Origin: Acetobacter thailandicus
GTDB taxonomy: Bacteria > Pseudomonadota > Alphaproteobacteria > Acetobacterales > Acetobacteraceae
DNA length: 64,000 bases
Reading direction: 5' to 3'
Assembly: GCF_011516655.1 (NCBI RefSeq)
Contig: NZ_WOSV01000003.1
Span: forward strand, 62,001-126,000
The stretch's first letter is position 1. Each line of letters begins with the position of its first letter. Positions 60,443-64,000 of the stretch are shown in pieces. Below the pieces are notes generated by a model. The model ran no database searches and was not told the DNA's origin. It saw only the letters and a program-made list of their open reading frames with translations. The position numbers were made by a program, and so were the translations under genes.

Positions 60443-60464
60443 AGCCGGGGTGTTTGCCCCGGCT
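60443..60464. repeat. Hairpin in the rpoB-rpoC gap
   Basis: AGCCGGGG and CCCCGGCT form a perfect 8-base-pair stem around TGTTTG, 32 bases before the rpoC start. No T-run follows on the minus strand (GCTTTCACTTTCC). It could be an RNase III processing site or a translation-control element. Confidence 0.45.
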
Positions 60465-60513
60465 ACTTCTGCAAAACAAAAACTGAGAATAGCGGCTGTT
60501 AAAGCTGGTGCGC

Positions 60514-63500
60514 TCACTCTGACTCAGCCCCCTGCTCCAGCTCAACATTCAGACCCAGAGATTTGAGCTCTTTGATCAGAACGTTAAAGCTTTCAGGGAT
60601 ACCCGCTTCAAAGTCATCCTGCTCACGCACAATCGCTTCATACACTTTGGTTCGACCGGAGACGTCATCCGATTTCACCGTCAGCATTTCCTGAAGTGTG
60701 TAAGCAGCACCATAAGCCTCAAGTGCCCAGACCTCCATCTCACCGAAACGCTGGCCACCAAACTGAGCTTTACCACCCAGAGGCTGCTGCGTTACCAGAG
60801 AGTATGGACCAATAGAACGGGCATGGATCTTATCATCGACAAGGTGATGCAGTTTAAGCATGTAAATATAACCAACTGTGGTTTTACGCTCAAACGGTTC
60901 ACCTGTACGACCATCAATCAGCTGAGACTGACCTGATTTATCAAGACCTGCTTTTTCAAGCATCGCTTCGATATCAGGGATAGACGCACCGTCAAACACA
61001 GGTGTTGCTATTGGAACGCCCTTACGCAGGTTATTCGACAGCTCTATCAACTCATTATTGTTCATATTGGCAATAGCGTCATCATAGACTTTCTCGCCAT
61101 AAACATCTTTGAGTGAATCAAGCAGTTCCTGGCGTTTCTCACCTGTGCGCTGGTATTCATCAACCAGATCACCAATGCCGCGGCCAATATTAGCACATGC
61201 CCAGCCAAGATGTGTCTCAAGAATCTGCCCCACGTTCATACGTGAAGGCACACCCAGCGGGTTCAGAACGATATCGACCGAAGTACCATCCTCAAGGAAC
61301 GGCATATCCTCAACCGGAACAACCCGGGAAACCACACCTTTGTTACCATGACGGCCGGCCATTTTGTCACCAGGCTGAAGCTTACGCTTCACAGCAACAA
61401 AGACTTTAGCCATTTTCATAACGCCAGGGAGCAGCTCATCACCGCGCTGAAGCTTCTCGACCTTGCTTTCGAAACGTGCCTGAATTTTCTGAATTGATGC
61501 ATCGAACTCACGACGCAGCACTTCCAGCTCAGCCATAACCGTATCAGAATCAACGACGATGTGACGCCATGCACCACGAGGATGCTCAGCCAGAACCTCA
61601 GCTGTAATTTCCGTGCCAGAACGAATGCCTTTATAGCCCGCACCAGCTACCTGACCGACAAGCTTTTCGCTCAGACGGCTGTAGAATGAACGCTCCTGAA
61701 TACCACGCTCATCATCACGGTCTTTAGACAGACGTTCAATTTCTGCGCGCTCGATTGCCATCGCACGCTCGTCTTTATCAACGCCACGGCGAGAGAACAC
61801 ACGCACATCAACAACCGTACCCGTCGTACCTGGCGGCAGACGCAGAGACGTATCACGGACGTCAGAAGCTTTTTCACCAAAGATCGCACGCAGAAGTTTT
61901 TCTTCTGGTGTCATCGGGCTTTCACCCTTTGGTGTTACCTTGCCGATCAGAATATCGCCAGGGTTAACCTCAGCACCGACATATACAATGCCTGCCTCGT
62001 CAAGATTGCGGAGCGCTTCTTCACCAACGTTAGGAATATCGCGGGTAATCTCTTCCTGACCCAGCTTCGTATCACGAGCCATGACTTCAAATTCCTCGAT
62101 ATGAATCGAGGTGAAAACGTCATCTTTCGCAATACGCTCGGAGATCAGAATTGAATCTTCGAAGTTGTAACCATTCCAGGGCATAAACGCGACCAGAATA
62201 TTACGACCCAAAGCCAGTTCACCAAGCTCGGTTGACGGACCGTCAGCAATAATATCACCAGCTTTTACCAGATTACCTACGTGCACCAGCGGACGCTGGT
62301 TAATGCAGGTTGACTGGTTAGAGCGCGAGTATTTGCGCAGACGGTAAATATCTACACCCTGTGTCGCACCAGAAGAATCTGTTGCACGCACAACGATACG
62401 GGCACCATCAATCTGGTCAACGATACCATCACGTTTTGCAACGATCGTGGCACCTGAGTCATGAGCTACAGCAGCTTCCATACCCGTACCAACCAGAGGC
62501 GCATCAGAACGCACCAGCGGCACAGCCTGACGCTGCATGTTTGATCCCATCAGTGCACGGTTTGCGTCATCGTTCTCAAGGAACGGAATGAGCGCAGCAG
62601 CAACTGAAACCAGCTGTTTTGGCGAAACGTCACAGGCTGTCACGTCAGTTGGCGCCACCAGACGGAAGTCACCACCACGACGAACAGAAACCAGCTCATC
62701 AGTCAGTGCACCAGCAGCATCCTGCTTCGCATCAGCCTGTGCAACGACCAGCTTTTCTTCTTCCATAGCGGAAAGATATTTCCAGCCATCCTGAAGAACG
62801 CCATCTTTAACAAGACGATAAGGTGTTTCAATAAAGCCGTACTTGTTCACTTTGGCATAAGTTGCCAGAGAGTTAATCAGACCAATATTCGGGCCTTCAG
62901 GCGTTTCAATCGGGCAGATACGACCGTAATGTGTTGGATGAACGTCACGCACCTCAAAGCCGGCACGCTCACGGGTAAGACCGCCCGGGCCAAGCGCTGA
63001 AAGACGACGCTTGTGCGTTACTTCTGACAGCGGGTTGGTCTGATCCATAAACTGGCTGAGCTGCGATGACCCAAAGAACTCACGCACAGCAGCCGCAGCT
63101 GGCTTTGCGTTAATAAGGTCATGCGGCATAACAGTGTCAATATCGACTGAGCCCATACGCTCACGGATCGCGCGCTCCATACGAAGCAGGCCGATACGAT
63201 ACTGGTTTTCCATAAGCTCGCCAACAGAGCGAACACGACGGTTACCCAGATTATCAATATCATCAATCTGACCGCGACCGTCTTTAAGGTCGCACATCAC
63301 TTTAATGGTGCGCAGAATATCTTCTTTACGCAGCACACGCAGATCATCCGGAGCATCCAGATCAAGACGCATGTTGAGTTTTACACGACCAACAGATGAC
63401 AGGTCATAGCGATCAGCATCAAAGAAGAGACCACGGAACATAGCCTCAGCGGTTTCAGCCGTCGGCGGCTCACCTGGACGCATAACACGATAAATATCGA

Positions 63501-64000
63501 TCAGCGCTTCATCACGTGAACTGTTTTTGTCAACTGTGAGCGTGTTGCGGATCCACGGACCATTCGCTGCATCAATTGCCAGCACAGGGAATTCGGTAAT
63601 CCCGGCTTCTTCAAGAGCTGCGAGACGTGCCTCGGTGATTTCTTCACCGGCTTCGCCGTAAATTTCACCGGTTTCATAATTGACGATATCACTGGCGATA
63701 AAACGACCGATCAGATCAATGTCACCGACAAGAACTTCACGTGTTTTTTCAGCAATTTTACGAACAGCACGGGCTGTCAGCTTAGCTTCTGCCTCAGCAA
63801 CAACCTCACCCGTCTCGGCGTCAACCAGCGGTGCAAGCAGCTTAAGACCACGGAATGATTCCGCATCGAAAGGACGTGCCCAGCCTTTAGGGGTTTTGGT
63901 GAATTTCACCGTACCATAGAAGCTTGCCAGGATCTCGTTGTCGTCCATCCCCTTGATATCGAGAATGTCAACATCACCACCTTCAGCCAGCTTAGCTTCA
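60514..64000 (-). CDS. rpoB: RNA polymerase beta subunit (N-terminal part outside window)
   Basis: The frame stays open to the last base, so the N-terminus of about 230 residues is missing. An internal ATG at 63948 is not the start; residues [15 protein letters not shown] precede it in frame. The rifampicin pocket is present: [20 protein letters not shown] and [20 protein letters not shown], with the Asp, His and Ser positions most often mutated in resistant strains all wild type. Downstream motifs include [40 protein letters not shown] and [20 protein letters not shown]. The C-terminus is Glu-rich. Confidence 0.97.
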   Translation of the reverse strand, partial: EAKLAEGGDVDILDIKGMDDNEILASFYGTVKFTKTPKGWARPFDAESFRGLKLLAPLVDAETGEVVAEAEAKLTARAVRKIAEKTREVLVGDIDLIGRFIASDIVNYETGEIYGEAGEEITEARLAALEEAGITEFPVLAIDAANGPWIRNTLTVDKNSSRDEALIDIYRVMRPGEPPTAETAEAMFRGLFFDADRYDLSSVGRVKLNMRLDLDAPDDLRVLRKEDILRTIKVMCDLKDGRGQIDDIDNLGNRRVRSVGELMENQYRIGLLRMERAIRERMGSVDIDTVMPHDLINAKPAAAAVREFFGSSQLSQFMDQTNPLSEVTHKRRLSALGPGGLTRERAGFEVRDVHPTHYGRICPIETPEGPNIGLINSLATYAKVNKYGFIETPYRLVKDGVLQDGWKYLSAMEEEKLVVAQADAKQDAAGALTDELVSVRRGGDFRLVAPTDVTACDVSPKQLVSVAAALIPFLENDDANRALMGSNMQRQAVPLVRSDAPLVGTGMEAAVAHDSGATIVAKRDGIVDQIDGARIVVRATDSSGATQGVDIYRLRKYSRSNQSTCINQRPLVHVGNLVKAGDIIADGPSTELGELALGRNILVAFMPWNGYNFEDSILISERIAKDDVFTSIHIEEFEVMARDTKLGQEEITRDIPNVGEEALRNLDEAGIVYVGAEVNPGDILIGKVTPKGESPMTPEEKLLRAIFGEKASDVRDTSLRLPPGTTGTVVDVRVFSRRGVDKDERAMAIERAEIERLSKDRDDERGIQERSFYSRLSEKLVGQVAGAGYKGIRSGTEITAEVLAEHPRGAWRHIVVDSDTVMAELEVLRREFDASIQKIQARFESKVEKLQRGDELLPGVMKMAKVFVAVKRKLQPGDKMAGRHGNKGVVSRVVPVEDMPFLEDGTSVDIVLNPLGVPSRMNVGQILETHLGWACANIGRGIGDLVDEYQRTGEKRQELLDSLKDVYGEKVYDDAIANMNNNELIELSNNLRKGVPIATPVFDGASIPDIEAMLEKAGLDKSGQSQLIDGRTGEPFERKTTVGYIYMLKLHHLVDDKIHARSIGPYSLVTQQPLGGKAQFGGQRFGEMEVWALEAYGAAYTLQEMLTVKSDDVSGRTKVYEAIVREQDDFEAGIPESFNVLIKELKSLGLNVELEQGAESE

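Overview
The window is a chromosomal segment of an alphaproteobacterium, most likely an acetic acid bacterium (Acetobacteraceae). This rests on the gene sets (CcrM methyltransferase, DUF1285 beside MoxR/DUF58/DUF4159, gpmI-envC-ctpA-yibQ-rppH) and on the wording of RpoA, RpoB, RpoC and EF-Tu. The family-level placement is inference from protein resemblance; no rRNA gene is present to settle it. The segment is gene dense and about 50% G+C by eye, apart from one extremely A+T-rich stretch near 26.4-26.7 kb. I saw no insertion sequence, prophage, CRISPR array, tRNA or rRNA.

Layout. 1-8.0 kb (+): the end of greA, threonine dehydratase, gpmI, then a cell-envelope and RNA-turnover run (EnvC-like factor, CtpA protease, YibQ-type deacetylase relative, RppH). 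8.2-10.9 kb (-): an EmrAB-type drug exporter with a TetR-like operator upstream. 11.1-15.0 kb (-): an MsbA-like ABC exporter, CCA-adding enzyme and DUF1285. 15.0-22.7 kb (+): MoxR ATPase, DUF58, BatA/DUF4159, a second large membrane protein and an exported ankyrin-like protein. 22.7-24.9 kb (-): the CcrM DNA methyltransferase, RNase HII and a CsbD-like membrane protein. 25.0-36.2 kb (+): a DHA2 exporter, then a four-gene RND efflux operon (adaptor, two permeases, outer-membrane lipoprotein). 36.2-39.3 kb (-): a sulfonate/nitrate/taurine-type ABC importer followed by two tiny membrane proteins, one of them (58 aa) very short. 39.5-64 kb (-): the rpoB-rpoC, str, S10, spc and alpha clusters in one direction from rpoB (cut by the window end) to rplQ.

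How the genes work together. Many neighbours overlap by 1-4 bases (ATGA, GTGA or TAATG), which points to translational coupling in emrAB, the RND operon, DUF58-DUF4159, DUF1285-cca, rnhB-ccrM, secY-adk and the ABC importer. The ribosomal block supplies translation, transcription (RpoA/B/C), secretion (SecY) and adenylate kinase. Its most obvious departure from the textbook order is that fusA (EF-G) is missing between rpsG and tuf.

The most striking signal is just upstream of rnhB-ccrM. Six GANTC sites, the expected target of CcrM itself, lie within 83 bases (24499-24581), four of them in the arms of two perfect stem-loops. This looks like a methylation-sensitive autoregulatory region. Other points worth a look are the A+T-rich block ahead of the RND operon, a Gly/Ser-rich insertion in the second RND permease, a terminator-like hairpin between rpsK and rpoA, and the MoxR-DUF58-DUF4159 cluster, whose function is not established.
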